This document shows positions 1 through 8,751 of a DNA stretch of 64,000 bases, in pieces (the stretch's first letter is position 1; the number at the start of each line of letters is the position of its first letter). This DNA is from Rhodopirellula europaea 6C (GTDB lineage: Bacteria > Planctomycetota > Planctomycetia > Pirellulales > Pirellulaceae), in NCBI RefSeq assembly GCF_000338295.1, contig NZ_ANMO01000269.1, positions 49,342 through 113,341 on the forward strand. Reading direction: 5' to 3'. The position numbers were made by a program, and so were the translations under genes. Under the pieces are notes generated by a model that saw only the letters and a list, made by a program, of their open reading frames with translations, had not been told where the DNA came from and searched no databases.

Positions 1-552
1 ATCATTTCGCAAGAAGATTGGATGCCCACTTTCGCAGCCGCGACGGGTGAGCCTGAATTGGTCGAAAAGATGAAGAAGGGCTACAAAGCCAACGGCAAAG
101 AATTCAAAGTTCACCCGGACGGCTACAACTTTTTGCCGTACTTCCAAGGTGACGCCGAAGAGGGTCCCCGCAAAGAGATATACTACTTTGGACAGGGCGG
201 TGACCTGAACGCGGTTCGCGTCCAGAACTGGAAGATCCACTTCGCGACCGTCAACGGAAACATCGCCACCGGCACGCGAGAAATCCCGGGCTGGCCATTG
301 ATCATCAACCTTCGCGCCGACCCTTATGAAAAAATGTGGAAAGAAGGCACGCTGGGGTACTTCCGTTGGTACGCCGACAACATGTGGACCTTCGTCCCCG
401 TGCAAAACTACATCCAACAATTCATGGCGACCATTCCGAAATACCCCTGGCAATCGGGATCCAGCCTGAACGCGGCCGGCATCAACTATCAAACGTTGAA
501 AGCCCAAGAGTGGATCAAGAAACTCGAACAAGTTTCTCCGCCACGCAATTAG
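1..552 (+). CDS. Arylsulfatase, C-terminal fragment (5' end outside window)
   Basis: The reading frame is open from base 1, so the gene starts upstream; the first visible residues are IISQEDWMPTFAAATGEPE. A D-W-M/L-P-T-x-A-x-A-x-G segment is typical of the late part of sulfatase domains, where the conserved 'his/asp-directed' core ends. The following 150 residues (YYFGQGGDLNAVRVQNWKIHF, then a D-P-Y-E-K segment and an aromatic-rich tail) match the C-terminal subdomain of type I arylsulfatases, which hydrolyse sulfate esters in the periplasm or outside the cell. The catalytic cysteine motif lies upstream and is not visible. A strong hairpin terminator follows at 614-649. The family call is solid; the substrate cannot be inferred. 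Confidence 0.8.
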   Translation: MISQEDWMPTFAAATGEPELVEKMKKGYKANGKEFKVHPDGYNFLPYFQGDAEEGPRKEIYYFGQGGDLNAVRVQNWKIHFATVNGNIATGTREIPGWPLIINLRADPYEKMWKEGTLGYFRWYADNMWTFVPVQNYIQQFMATIPKYPWQSGSSLNAAGINYQTLKAQEWIKKLEQVSPPRN

Positions 553-613
553 GTCGGCTCTCGTTGATCAGGCTCGGCTGAAACTCATCCGCTGAGCCGC
601 GAAACTCTGCATC

Positions 614-649
614 AACGGCCTCAACCCAATCCTGGGTCGAGGCCGTTTT
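614..649 (+). terminator. Rho-independent terminator after the sulfatase fragment
   Basis: Inverted repeat AACGGCCTCaACCCA / TGGGTcGAGGCCGTT with a four-base loop, ending in TTTT. It lies 62 bases after the sulfatase stop and before moxR, so it separates the two transcription units. Confidence 0.75.
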
Positions 650-732
650 CCATGGCGTCCACCCCACGACGTTGCGATGTGCAAGCGAGGCCATTACAAC
701 CAATCCTTCCTCTTCTCCACTGGAACAATTGC

Positions 733-1692
733 ATGACGCCGCGGGAAACAATCGAGCAGATCTCCAACGCGATGAACGCGGCCGTCATTGGTCAGCAACC
801 TGTGGTGGAACGAATTTTGGTCGCCTTGCTGGCCAAAGGTCATGTCCTGATGGAAGGCTTGCCCGGCACCGCAAAAACTCGCTCCGTCAAAACGCTGTCC
901 AAACTGGTCGACAGCCAATTCGGACGCATTCAGTTCACGCCCGACTTGCTGCCATCCGACGTCACCGGATCAGAAATCTATCGCGAACAAAATGGCACAT
1001 TTGAATTTCAAGAAGGACCGATCTTCGGCAACTTGATTTTGGCCGACGAAATCAACCGGGCCCCCGCCAAAGTGCAATCGGCTCTGTTGGAGGCAATGGA
1101 AGAACGGCAGGTCACGGTTGCATCGCAAACGCACACGCTGCCGGAACTGTTCATGGTGCTGGCGACCCAGAACCCGATCGAGCAGGAAGGGACTTACCCA
1201 CTGCCCGAGGCGCAAATGGATCGCTTTATGCTGTACGTGCGAGTGGACTATCCCGAGGACGCGGACGAAGCATCGATTTTGAAACTCGTCCGCGGCGAAA
1301 AGACCGGTGCAATCTCCGCGGCAACCGAGGCGATCTCGCAGCAATTGATCTTTGACGCACAGAAGGAAGTTGGCACCATCCATGTCGCCGAATCGGCTGA
1401 AAAGTACATCGTCGATTTGGTCATGGCGACACGTCACCCGGATCGCTACGAAGGCGATCTTCCCAAGTGGATTCGGCTCGGTGCCAGCCCTCGAGGAACG
1501 CTGGCACTGGATGCTGCGGCACGAGCCCATGCTTGGTTGGCCGGACAAGACTTCGTTTCTCCCGACAACATCCGTGCGATGGCTCCGGCCTGTTTGGCTC
1601 ACCGAGTCCACCTGACCTACGAAGCCGAAGCCGCCGGTGTGACTCGCACCGACGTGATCGATGCTTTGTTGGAGAACGTGGTTCCAGTCTGA
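733..1692 (+). CDS. moxR: MoxR-family AAA+ ATPase
   Basis: A 319-residue AAA+ ATPase of the MoxR family, a cytoplasmic chaperone-like ATPase usually paired with von Willebrand A proteins. Walker A GLPGTAKT is at residues 42-49. Walker B LILADEINRAP follows around residue 110, and the segment after it (sensor 1 in ATQNPIEQEGTYPLPEAQMDRF) is the MoxR hallmark. I chose the ATG at 733 because homologues begin just before the I-x-N-A-x-x-x-V-I-G-Q segment; an in-frame ATG at 652 would lie next to the terminator. It is the first gene of a seven-gene operon (moxR, DUF58, DUF4381, two VWA proteins, TPR, BatD). Its likely role is ATP-driven remodelling or activation of the VWA partners. Confidence 0.93.
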   Translation: MTPRETIEQISNAMNAAVIGQQPVVERILVALLAKGHVLMEGLPGTAKTRSVKTLSKLVDSQFGRIQFTPDLLPSDVTGSEIYREQNGTFEFQEGPIFGNLILADEINRAPAKVQSALLEAMEERQVTVASQTHTLPELFMVLATQNPIEQEGTYPLPEAQMDRFMLYVRVDYPEDADEASILKLVRGEKTGAISAATEAISQQLIFDAQKEVGTIHVAESAEKYIVDLVMATRHPDRYEGDLPKWIRLGASPRGTLALDAAARAHAWLAGQDFVSPDNIRAMAPACLAHRVHLTYEAEAAGVTRTDVIDALLENVVPV

Positions 1693-1735
1693 ATCGAGTT
1701 TGCTTTCGAATGCCCGCTTTGAACGAAGGCTGCCC

Positions 1736-2665
1736 ATGTCCGCCCGAGTCACTGTCACATTTCAAGATCTGCTTCAATGCAAAGCGGATGCGCGCGGGTT
1801 CTCACTCCAACCGCGCCAACCCGTTGGTTCCCTGCTAGCTGGACGCCACGCATCGCGTCTTCGCGGTCGCGGATTGTCTTTTGAAGAGCTTCGCCAATAC
1901 CGACAGGGCGACGACATTCGTCAAATGGATTGGAAAGCGACCGCTCGCCTGCGATCGCCACACATCCGTGTTTACAGCGAAGAACGCGAACGCCCGGTTT
2001 TGCTGCTGATCGACCAACGCACGCCGATGTTCTTTGGAAGCCAACGAGCAATGAAATCCGTCGCCGCGGCGGAGTTGGCCGCGATCGGTGCATGGCGTTC
2101 ACTTGCCAGCGGTGATCGAGTCGGTGGGCTGATCTTCAATGACACCGAAATCGCCGAAGTTCGGCCTCACCGCAGCCAGACTCGCGTGCTCAACCTGCTG
2201 CATCAAATCGTCCGACTGAATCAAGAACTGGCTGTGCCGACAGCATCGTCCGCATCACCGCCATCCAGTTCGGCGGTGACCTTGAATCACGTTCTCGAAA
2301 ATGCATCCCGAATCGCTCGCCACGACCACTTGGTGATCTTGATCAGTGACCTCGACGGCGCAGACGAAGAAACCACTCGCCTTGTGACTCGGATTGCGGC
2401 ACACAACGACATTTTAGTGACCGCCGTCTACGATCCGCTCGGCATTCGCCTGACTGGTGCCCCTGGAATGCTGGCCAGTCACCGCGGACGCACTTGGGAA
2501 CTTCCCGATCGAGCTTCCTTCCCCGATGACTTCCAAGAAGCGTTCGGGAAAGTCCTCAAGCATTGGCGAAGTGTCTTTCGATCGTTGCAAATTCCGCTGA
2601 TGCCGCTTTCCACCGCGCGGCCCGTTGCCGAACAAGTCCGTGCTCTCTTTGGCAATACAGCGTGA
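1736..2665 (+). CDS. DUF58 domain protein
   Basis: A 309-residue protein of the DUF58 family, the standard partner of MoxR. The family signature is clear: LRQYRQGDDIRQMDWKATAR around residues 50-70, followed by a degenerate VWA-like region (VLLLIDQ, then HDHLVILISDLDG). The ATG at 1736 leaves 43 bases after moxR; a longer in-frame reading from 1661 would overlap moxR. The stop overlaps the next ATG (TGATG). The molecular function is unproven; family members work with MoxR ATPases in assembling or activating metal-dependent or envelope complexes. Confidence 0.9.
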   Translation: MSARVTVTFQDLLQCKADARGFSLQPRQPVGSLLAGRHASRLRGRGLSFEELRQYRQGDDIRQMDWKATARLRSPHIRVYSEERERPVLLLIDQRTPMFFGSQRAMKSVAAAELAAIGAWRSLASGDRVGGLIFNDTEIAEVRPHRSQTRVLNLLHQIVRLNQELAVPTASSASPPSSSAVTLNHVLENASRIARHDHLVILISDLDGADEETTRLVTRIAAHNDILVTAVYDPLGIRLTGAPGMLASHRGRTWELPDRASFPDDFQEAFGKVLKHWRSVFRSLQIPLMPLSTARPVAEQVRALFGNTA

Positions 2666-3174
2666 TGAACACCAGCGACCCAACCAGCCTTGATCGCCTG
2701 AACGACATCGTCGTTCCTGCTCCCGTTTCGTGGTGGCCACTCGCGCCGGGATGGTATGTCCTGCTAGCCGGGTTGCTAGCCGCCATCACCTGGCTGGTTT
2801 GGAAAAACTGGCGAACTTGGAAATCGAACGCCTACCGCCGTGAAGCGATTCACGAACTGGAATCCGCGAACACAGCCGGTGCCATCTCGGGACTACTCCG
2901 TCGCACCGCATTGAAAACCCATTCCCGATCCGAACTCGCACAAATGACAGGCGACCGCTGGCCCGAATGGTTGTTCCAGCAACTTCCACACGAGTCCACG
3001 TCAACGATTTCGCCGATCGTTCGTGAGCAATTGGCGACCGCAGCCTACCGCGACACGGACACACCATCGTTGGATGAGCTGCGAGCGTTCGCCGCCGTCT
3101 GGATCACCCAGCATTCATCCGCCTCGCCAAATTCTGCTGACGCCAACGCCACCAGCCAGGAACGATCATGCTGA
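2665..3174 (+). CDS. DUF4381 membrane protein
   Basis: 169 residues with one transmembrane helix near residues 27-46 (WYVLLAGLLAAITWLVW), preceded by a proline-rich start (VVPAPVSWWPLAPGW) that is characteristic of DUF4381 proteins in Bat operons. The cytoplasmic part is Arg/Glu-rich and alpha-helical, with an L-L-R-R-T-A-L pattern. The start overlaps the DUF58 stop by one base (TGATG) and the stop overlaps the next gene by seven bases, so translation is probably coupled. Function beyond membership of the Bat module is unknown. Confidence 0.85.
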   Translation: MNTSDPTSLDRLNDIVVPAPVSWWPLAPGWYVLLAGLLAAITWLVWKNWRTWKSNAYRREAIHELESANTAGAISGLLRRTALKTHSRSELAQMTGDRWPEWLFQQLPHESTSTISPIVREQLATAAYRDTDTPSLDELRAFAAVWITQHSSASPNSADANATSQERSC

Positions 3175-4205
3175 CGCTTGCCTACGCGTGGTGCTTCTTG
3201 CTTCTGCCTCTGCCTTGGTTGGTGCGACTCTTCTTGCCGCCCAAGCAACGCGATCAAGTATCCGTCCAAGTTCCCTTCGGCGATCGTTTGCAACAAGTCT
3301 TGGGTGGCAAACATTCCGACAGCACCCAACCGCAAAGCTGGACTCGACGCGTGCTGGCTGTTGCCATCTGGAGTTGTGCGTTGACCGCGGTCGCACGACC
3401 TCAATGGCTGGAACCTCCCATCACGAAAGAGATCCCGACACGCGACCTTTTGCTGCTCGTTGATTTGTCGGGCTCGATGGCACAGGAAGACTTCAAGAAC
3501 GATGCCGGCCAAAAGGTCTCGCGTCTGGATGCGGTCAAAGAAGTACTTGATGGCTTCCTGGCAAAACGCAAAGGTGATCGCGTCGGCTTGGTCGTCTTTG
3601 GCGATGCCGCTTACCTGCAGGCCCCATTCACGACTGACCTGCAGCTATCGCAGGAACTTCTTAGCGAATGCGAAGTCGGAATGGCTGGGCCACGAACCGC
3701 GTTTGGTGATGCCATCGGCTTGGGCGTCAATTTGTTCGACGAAGACACAGAACGAGCCAAGACGATCATCGCATTGACCGACGGCAACGACACCAAAAGC
3801 AAAGTCCCTCCGGTCGAAGCCGCCCGCGTCGCAACTCAACGAGACATCAAAATCTACACGGTTGCCATCGGCGATCCGACGACCGTCGGCGAAGACAAGC
3901 TGGACGAACAAAGCCTTCGTGAAGTCGCTTCCGAAACCGGCGGCAAGTACTTTTTCGCCGCGGATCGAGAACATTTGGCGGGCATTTATGACGAGCTCGA
4001 CAAGATCGAAACGCAGATCATACAAACCATCAGCCACCGACCGCGCACCGATATCTACTACTGGCCACTCGTGGTCGCACTGCTGCTTTCTATGTCGGAA
4101 AAAGCCATCGCAACTTTGAGGGCCCGAAGACAAACGGCGCCACCGGAGCAAGACCGTCGCATCCAGGTCAATCCAGTCACTGGCGAGATGGAGGTGGCAG
4201 CATGA
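3168..4205 (+). CDS. batA: BatA-like von Willebrand factor A membrane protein
   Basis: 345 residues. Two N-terminal hydrophobic segments (about residues 4-24 and 62-77), then a VWA domain with an intact metal-ion-dependent adhesion site: DLSGS at 99-103, followed by the downstream ALTDGNDTKS segment. A C-terminal transmembrane helix lies around residues 295-310 (YYWPLVVALLLSM). This is the BatA topology, a periplasmic VWA domain between membrane anchors. The ATG at 3168 overlaps the previous gene and the stop overlaps the next ATG (ATGA). The intact MIDAS contrasts with the degenerate one in the next gene. Confidence 0.9.
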   Translation: MLTLAYAWCFLLLPLPWLVRLFLPPKQRDQVSVQVPFGDRLQQVLGGKHSDSTQPQSWTRRVLAVAIWSCALTAVARPQWLEPPITKEIPTRDLLLLVDLSGSMAQEDFKNDAGQKVSRLDAVKEVLDGFLAKRKGDRVGLVVFGDAAYLQAPFTTDLQLSQELLSECEVGMAGPRTAFGDAIGLGVNLFDEDTERAKTIIALTDGNDTKSKVPPVEAARVATQRDIKIYTVAIGDPTTVGEDKLDEQSLREVASETGGKYFFAADREHLAGIYDELDKIETQIIQTISHRPRTDIYYWPLVVALLLSMSEKAIATLRARRQTAPPEQDRRIQVNPVTGEMEVAA

Positions 4206-5158
4206 TCGATGCATGGAACTCGTTTCACATCATTCGTCCGGCGTATCTGCTGCTGATTCCGGTGTCCTTTGGTCTGGCGTGGATTTGGCATCGCAGCCGT
4301 GATCCGCTTCGAGGTTGGAAGAACCAAATCGACTCCGATCTGCTTGATGCTTTGACTCATCACGATGGGCCACAATCCCAACACTGGTGGCAACGAATCC
4401 CAACGGTCGCCTGGTTATTGATTGGGTGGACGGTCGGCATCGTTGCAATCGCGGGGCCCACTTGGCGAGTGGAAGCCAATCCGTTTGCCCAGGACGCTCA
4501 ACCGTTGATCATCTTGTTGAAAGCGGACGAGACGATGGAGTCAGCCGCACTCACGACCACACCGCTTGAACGAGCCACTTTGAAGATCGCTGACTTGGCC
4601 AAAACACGCCAAGGCGACCCGCTGGGGTTGATCGCCTACTCCGGATCCGCTCACACCGTGTTGCCCCCGACCGAAGACACCTCGGTCGTGGCCGACATGG
4701 CCTCAGAGATCAGTCCCGCGATCATGCCCGTTGCGGGCGATGCACTCGACCAAGCGATCACCGAAGCAGGTCGTTTGATCAACCGCAATGAAGGCGGTGC
4801 GACATTGTTGATCATCGCGAACCAAGCCAGCGTCGATCCCAAGCAAGTCGCCGCGGCTCATCAGGCGATCGGCTCTCCACCAATCCAAGTATTGAGTCTG
4901 CTGCCAGAGGAATCCCAAGAAACCGCATCACTGCAAGCCATCGCGAAATCGTTGGGCGGCACACGGGTTCCACTGACCGTCGATGATCAAGACATTCAAT
5001 CGATCGTGCAGTACGCGGAACGACGTTCGTCATCAGGCATCGCGGGACAAAGCGACCGCTGGCAAGAGTCCGGCTACTGGTTCTCACCGTTGCTGGCCGC
5101 CATGGTGGCGTTGTCATTTCGCCGCGAACGCACCTCCACCGAGGACGTCTCCCAATGA
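4202..5158 (+). CDS. batB: BatB-like VWA protein with degenerate MIDAS
   Basis: 318 residues with hydrophobic segments at about 12-30 and 68-85, a VWA-like domain from residue 100, and a C-terminal hydrophobic stretch (YWFSPLLAAMVALSF). Position and architecture are those of BatB. Where BatA has DLSGS, this protein has K107-A-D-E-T111, so the metal-binding DxSxS motif is lost; the rest of the fold (GLIAYSGSAHTVLPPTEDTSV) is conserved. It probably acts as a structural partner rather than a metal-dependent binder. Overlaps both neighbours by four bases (ATGA). Confidence 0.87.
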   Translation: MIDAWNSFHIIRPAYLLLIPVSFGLAWIWHRSRDPLRGWKNQIDSDLLDALTHHDGPQSQHWWQRIPTVAWLLIGWTVGIVAIAGPTWRVEANPFAQDAQPLIILLKADETMESAALTTTPLERATLKIADLAKTRQGDPLGLIAYSGSAHTVLPPTEDTSVVADMASEISPAIMPVAGDALDQAITEAGRLINRNEGGATLLIIANQASVDPKQVAAAHQAIGSPPIQVLSLLPEESQETASLQAIAKSLGGTRVPLTVDDQDIQSIVQYAERRSSSGIAGQSDRWQESGYWFSPLLAAMVALSFRRERTSTEDVSQ

Positions 5159-5784
5159 AAACTTGGCTCATTCTTGGCGTGATCGGTTGGTCGAGCTGGT
5201 GGTGGACACCAGACCAACTCGGGCAACGACAAATGGAAAAGGAGCAATACGCCGATGCGGCCAACGCATTCGACGATCCGATGTGGCAGGGAGTCGCTTG
5301 GTACCGCGCCGGTGAATTCAAATCCGCCGCACAATCCTTCTCACGAGCATCCGGTCCCGACGCGAAATTCAATCTTGGCAACTGCTGGCTGATGCAGGGA
5401 AAATACGACGAAGCGATTGCCAGCTATGACGACGCTTTGAAGCAACGCCCGGACTGGACGGAGGCCCAGCAGAACCTGGACCTCGCGAAGGCTCGAAAGA
5501 AGGCGACCGAGTCCAAAGGTGGCGACGCCGGGGACCAACGCGTTGGAGCTGACGAGATCGTGTTCGACAAAGACAAAAAAAAGCAAAACGAAGGCCAGGA
5601 CACGGACATCACCGCAGAGCAAGCCGTCAACGATGCATCGGTGCAAGCGGTCTGGCTGAGGCAGGTACAAACCAAGCCTGCCGATTTCCTGAAGTCGAAG
5701 TTTCGCTACCAAATGGCCAACCGCGACAAGGACACTCAAGACCAACCGACCGAAGCGAAACCCAGCGAAGGAGAATCCCCGTGA
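5155..5784 (+). CDS. TPR-repeat protein of the Bat operon (BatC-like)
   Basis: 209 residues. A short N-terminal hydrophobic segment (residues 2-16) is followed by tetratricopeptide repeats; the clearest runs from about residue 71 (FNLGNCWLMQGKYDEAIASY) to residue 110. The C-terminal third is charged and low in complexity (Lys/Asp/Gln-rich) and probably disordered. TPR proteins in this position are called BatB/C or BatE in other bacteria and are thought to scaffold the VWA proteins. Overlaps the upstream stop (ATGA) and the downstream GTG start (GTGA). Confidence 0.85.
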   Translation: MKTWLILGVIGWSSWWWTPDQLGQRQMEKEQYADAANAFDDPMWQGVAWYRAGEFKSAAQSFSRASGPDAKFNLGNCWLMQGKYDEAIASYDDALKQRPDWTEAQQNLDLAKARKKATESKGGDAGDQRVGADEIVFDKDKKKQNEGQDTDITAEQAVNDASVQAVWLRQVQTKPADFLKSKFRYQMANRDKDTQDQPTEAKPSEGESP

Positions 5785-7112
5785 CACTCCAATCGCAACA
5801 TGCTTTTCCTGCATCCTCTGTGCACGTTTTGTTAATCGCCCTAGCATTGACACTTGCACCGACTGCTTGCCATGCCGTTGCCGCAGACGATCCGCCAGAA
5901 CCGGTTACGCTCGAAATTCCCAACCCCAAGGCCTGGGTGGGTCAACGACTACCGTTCTTCGTCAAAGTCCGTGCGCCCGGTTCGTTTGTGGGTGCGACTT
6001 CGTTTTCCCTGCCACAGATTTCTCGAGCGGTGATCCTTCAAGTCGGAACGCCCGTGGTTTCCTCCGAAGAAGTCGGCGACGATTCTTGGTTTGTTCAAAC
6101 TCACGAATTCGCGTTGTACTCGCAAGCCTTCGGGACAGTCGAAATCCCCGCGTTCGAAGTTCGCTACGCCAACCGAGATGGTTTCACTGGACCGGCCACG
6201 GACCACAAACAACAAACCTCCGACGTGTCCGTCGAGATTCAACAACCACCTGATTACGACCCCAACGTTTTCCTGGTAACCGCTGAAGAAATCGACGTCC
6301 AAGAGACTTGGGATCCGCCACCGGGCGAGGCAAAGCAGGGCGACGTCATTCACCGAACCATCACGCAGAAGGCCAACCAAGTCTCGGGGATGGTTCTCGC
6401 ACCGCCGCCGACAAAGGTCCCTGACGGCATCCAGGCTTACGTTAAATCACCGCAAGTCACTGACAACACCGAACGCGGTGAATTTTCGGGCGAACGACAT
6501 GATACGGTGACTTATCAATTCAAAGGTTCCGGAACACTCACACTGCCCGCGATCCGGTATGTGTGGTGGACCCCCGACGACGAATCCTATGGATCGAAAA
6601 CCTTGCCGGAGGCCACTTATCAAGTCGCGGCGGCTCCCCAACCGCAACTCGCAACGGTGCAGGATCCCAGTTGGCCGCCCGTCGCATGGGCAGCTTTCAT
6701 CATCGGAGCCGTGGCCATCCTCATCGTAACGCAGTCCCACCGAATCGCGGTTGGCTTTCGATCGATCAAACATCGACTCAACCCGCCCGACCGTTTCGCG
6801 GCCAGGAAGCTGATTCAAGCTTGCCGAACAAACGATGCTCGCGTCGCTGAAACCGCATGGAACCAGTGGCTTAACACGCAACCCGAGACCGTTGATCTCT
6901 CAAACGAACTGAGTGCGTCCGTCTTGGATCTACATCGTCGACTCTACGGTCAAACTTCCGGGACCGAGCCGACATCCGAGACCAAAGCACAAGCCGTATT
7001 AAACTGGAATGGCGAAACACTGCGTCGCGCATTTGAACAAAGCCTGCAACAGCATGGACGTCGGAACCACGCTCCTCAGAACTGCCTGCCGCCTCTGAAT
7101 CCCATCGCCTGA
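5781..7112 (+). CDS. batD: BatD-like protein (oxygen-tolerance family)
   Basis: 443 residues starting at a GTG that overlaps the TPR gene stop. A signal peptide ends near ATACHAVAADDP (about residue 35). The next 300 residues are beta-rich immunoglobulin-like repeats typical of BatD (VTLEIPNPKAWVGQRLPFFV; VPDGIQAYVKSPQVTDN). One transmembrane helix is at about residues 297-315 (WAAFIIGAVAILIVT), with a cytoplasmic helical tail. BatD is a membrane-anchored periplasmic protein tied to aerotolerance in Bacteroides, though the mechanism is not known. It is the last gene of the operon, 24 bases from the convergent porin gene. Confidence 0.85.
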   Translation: MTLQSQHAFPASSVHVLLIALALTLAPTACHAVAADDPPEPVTLEIPNPKAWVGQRLPFFVKVRAPGSFVGATSFSLPQISRAVILQVGTPVVSSEEVGDDSWFVQTHEFALYSQAFGTVEIPAFEVRYANRDGFTGPATDHKQQTSDVSVEIQQPPDYDPNVFLVTAEEIDVQETWDPPPGEAKQGDVIHRTITQKANQVSGMVLAPPPTKVPDGIQAYVKSPQVTDNTERGEFSGERHDTVTYQFKGSGTLTLPAIRYVWWTPDDESYGSKTLPEATYQVAAAPQPQLATVQDPSWPPVAWAAFIIGAVAILIVTQSHRIAVGFRSIKHRLNPPDRFAARKLIQACRTNDARVAETAWNQWLNTQPETVDLSNELSASVLDLHRRLYGQTSGTEPTSETKAQAVLNWNGETLRRAFEQSLQQHGRRNHAPQNCLPPLNPIA

Positions 7113-7136
7113 TGGAAGCAAAACGGATGCTCGTTC

Positions 7137-8483
7137 TCAGAACGCAATGTTCATCCGAAGTCCTAACAGGTACGCGTCAGCGACTTGTTCACGGGCTTGG
7201 TCAACCCACTGAAAATCTGGTGTCACCGAAATCGACTCGGTCAACTGACTGCGATAAAAGACTTCCACACCCTGCGAGTCGCCAATGGGGCCCAAGGCTC
7301 CGACCAACAAAGGTCCGATCTCGTCGCTGGTTCCGCTGTAGTAATACCCGACACCAAACGAGTCCCCATCACGAAGCGGACTCGCACCGCCCAAACCTGC
7401 GCTGAGCAGATAGCTGATTGGGTTGGTGTCGCTGTCGGCGATTCCCGCGCGAGCGAAGTAGCCCCAGTGCCGCGACGAATCGCATGGGTCGACCCACAAC
7501 GCTTGGTCCGTATTCCAGTACACCGACCACGAATCCGATGCTCGGTTGATCGCCACGTTGGGCAGAATGATCCGAGGGTCTTGTCCCAACGAAACATAGT
7601 CACGACTGCTCCACGAGGCACCGATCAATTGGTGACCTGGTGTGCCCAACCAATCGGTCGCAACTCGCATTTCCCCGGACACGACCACGCCATCAGCGAA
7701 CAACTCATCAAAGCCATCGGAATCGGCCGTGTCGGTTGGATTCATCACGAGGAAGTTGAAGGCTGGTTCACCTTCGTCGCCCAAAACGATGAAACCGCAA
7801 CCCAGCGAAGAATAGGGAACCGATCGCAACACAATCGGATTGGCAATGAATGCCACGTTGGAAAACTGCGTGATGCCACGTCCGCTCGCATAGGCATTCG
7901 CGTCGCCGTCAAGGGTATCCAGTTTGCCTGCGTAAACCGCGAAACGTTCTGACAGGAACTGCGTGAACAGCACATTGGTCAGATACAAACCTTCGCTATC
8001 CGCGACTGGCAAATCAGCAGCCAAGGTTGGCGGCAAAATCACGCCCGCGGACTCACCGATGGTTTGCCCAAAACGATGTTCAGCCCGCAGCTTTAGGAAC
8101 AACCCTTCGTGAACGCCAAGTTTTCCAAGATCCATGTTGGCCACGTAATCGCCGTGACCTCCGTAGCGAGCGGTTTCTTCGAGTCCGCCGCTGACCGTGC
8201 CAAAGTAATACTGGGTCAAATTGTTTGAAAACGTGATCCCGCTGTCCGCCAAACTTTTGCGGATCGATTTGCACAGGCAGTCCTCGCCCGAACAGTTTTC
8301 GCCGCAGCATAATGCGGAGTCACAGGACAACGAATCGCACCCGACAGAATCACACGCGAACAACGGAGAACAATCGTCCACCTGAGCTTGCGCGGTTTGT
8401 ATTCCAAAACTCGCCAGGATGAACCCGGCGCAAAGAACGACCCTCGCGATGTGAAGGTTCTGTGCAGATTGGTTTTGGTCCAT
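7137..8483 (-). CDS. OprB-like carbohydrate-selective porin
   Basis: 448 residues from the ATG at 8483 (a longer in-frame reading from 8594 lacks a signal peptide). The signal peptide runs to about residue 34 (LCAGFILASFGIQTAQAQ). It is followed by an unusual cluster of nine cysteines (C38-C71), then a beta-barrel resembling OprB: the phrase ITFSNNLTQYYFGTVSGGL, the aromatic belt pattern, and a final phenylalanine (LLGLRMNIAF), the usual outer-membrane insertion signal. It probably forms a channel for sugars or oligosaccharides, which fits the nearby sulfatases. Convergent with batD. The porin class is fairly sure, the substrate is inference. Confidence 0.75.
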   Translation of the reverse strand: MDQNQSAQNLHIARVVLCAGFILASFGIQTAQAQVDDCSPLFACDSVGCDSLSCDSALCCGENCSGEDCLCKSIRKSLADSGITFSNNLTQYYFGTVSGGLEETARYGGHGDYVANMDLGKLGVHEGLFLKLRAEHRFGQTIGESAGVILPPTLAADLPVADSEGLYLTNVLFTQFLSERFAVYAGKLDTLDGDANAYASGRGITQFSNVAFIANPIVLRSVPYSSLGCGFIVLGDEGEPAFNFLVMNPTDTADSDGFDELFADGVVVSGEMRVATDWLGTPGHQLIGASWSSRDYVSLGQDPRIILPNVAINRASDSWSVYWNTDQALWVDPCDSSRHWGYFARAGIADSDTNPISYLLSAGLGGASPLRDGDSFGVGYYYSGTSDEIGPLLVGALGPIGDSQGVEVFYRSQLTESISVTPDFQWVDQAREQVADAYLLGLRMNIAF

Positions 8484-8751
8484 CGAGGTGCCTCGAAATC
8501 GCTCAAAAAAGGCTTCATCGTCCAAACAATTCACACCCTCCATTTCGGTTGTTTGAGCACCTGAACCGTTCATTTCCTGAATGCACAAAAACAATGCTTC
8601 GGAAATTACACTGGAAGTTCAAGTTCTGCGGATTATCTGGTCTTCGGCAGGAGAAATTCGCGACTCGACTCTCTAAGATTAGAGGACGATCATCGGCAGC
8701 AATTGCCTCGATTGAACCTCTCTTCTCTACTGCCGGCTGGAACACTCACAA
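8484..8751. promoter_or_regulatory. Divergent promoter region with a CTCTAAgaTTAGAG palindrome
   Basis: This region separates the porin gene (minus) from the SnoaL-like gene (plus) and must hold both promoters. A perfect six-base inverted repeat with a two-base centre lies at 8671-8684 and is a plausible operator. No gene is supported here. Confidence 0.35.

Noticed and set aside
970..1758. 262-codon minus-strand frame over moxR/DUF58
   Set aside because: Antisense to two well-recognised genes and without recognisable features.
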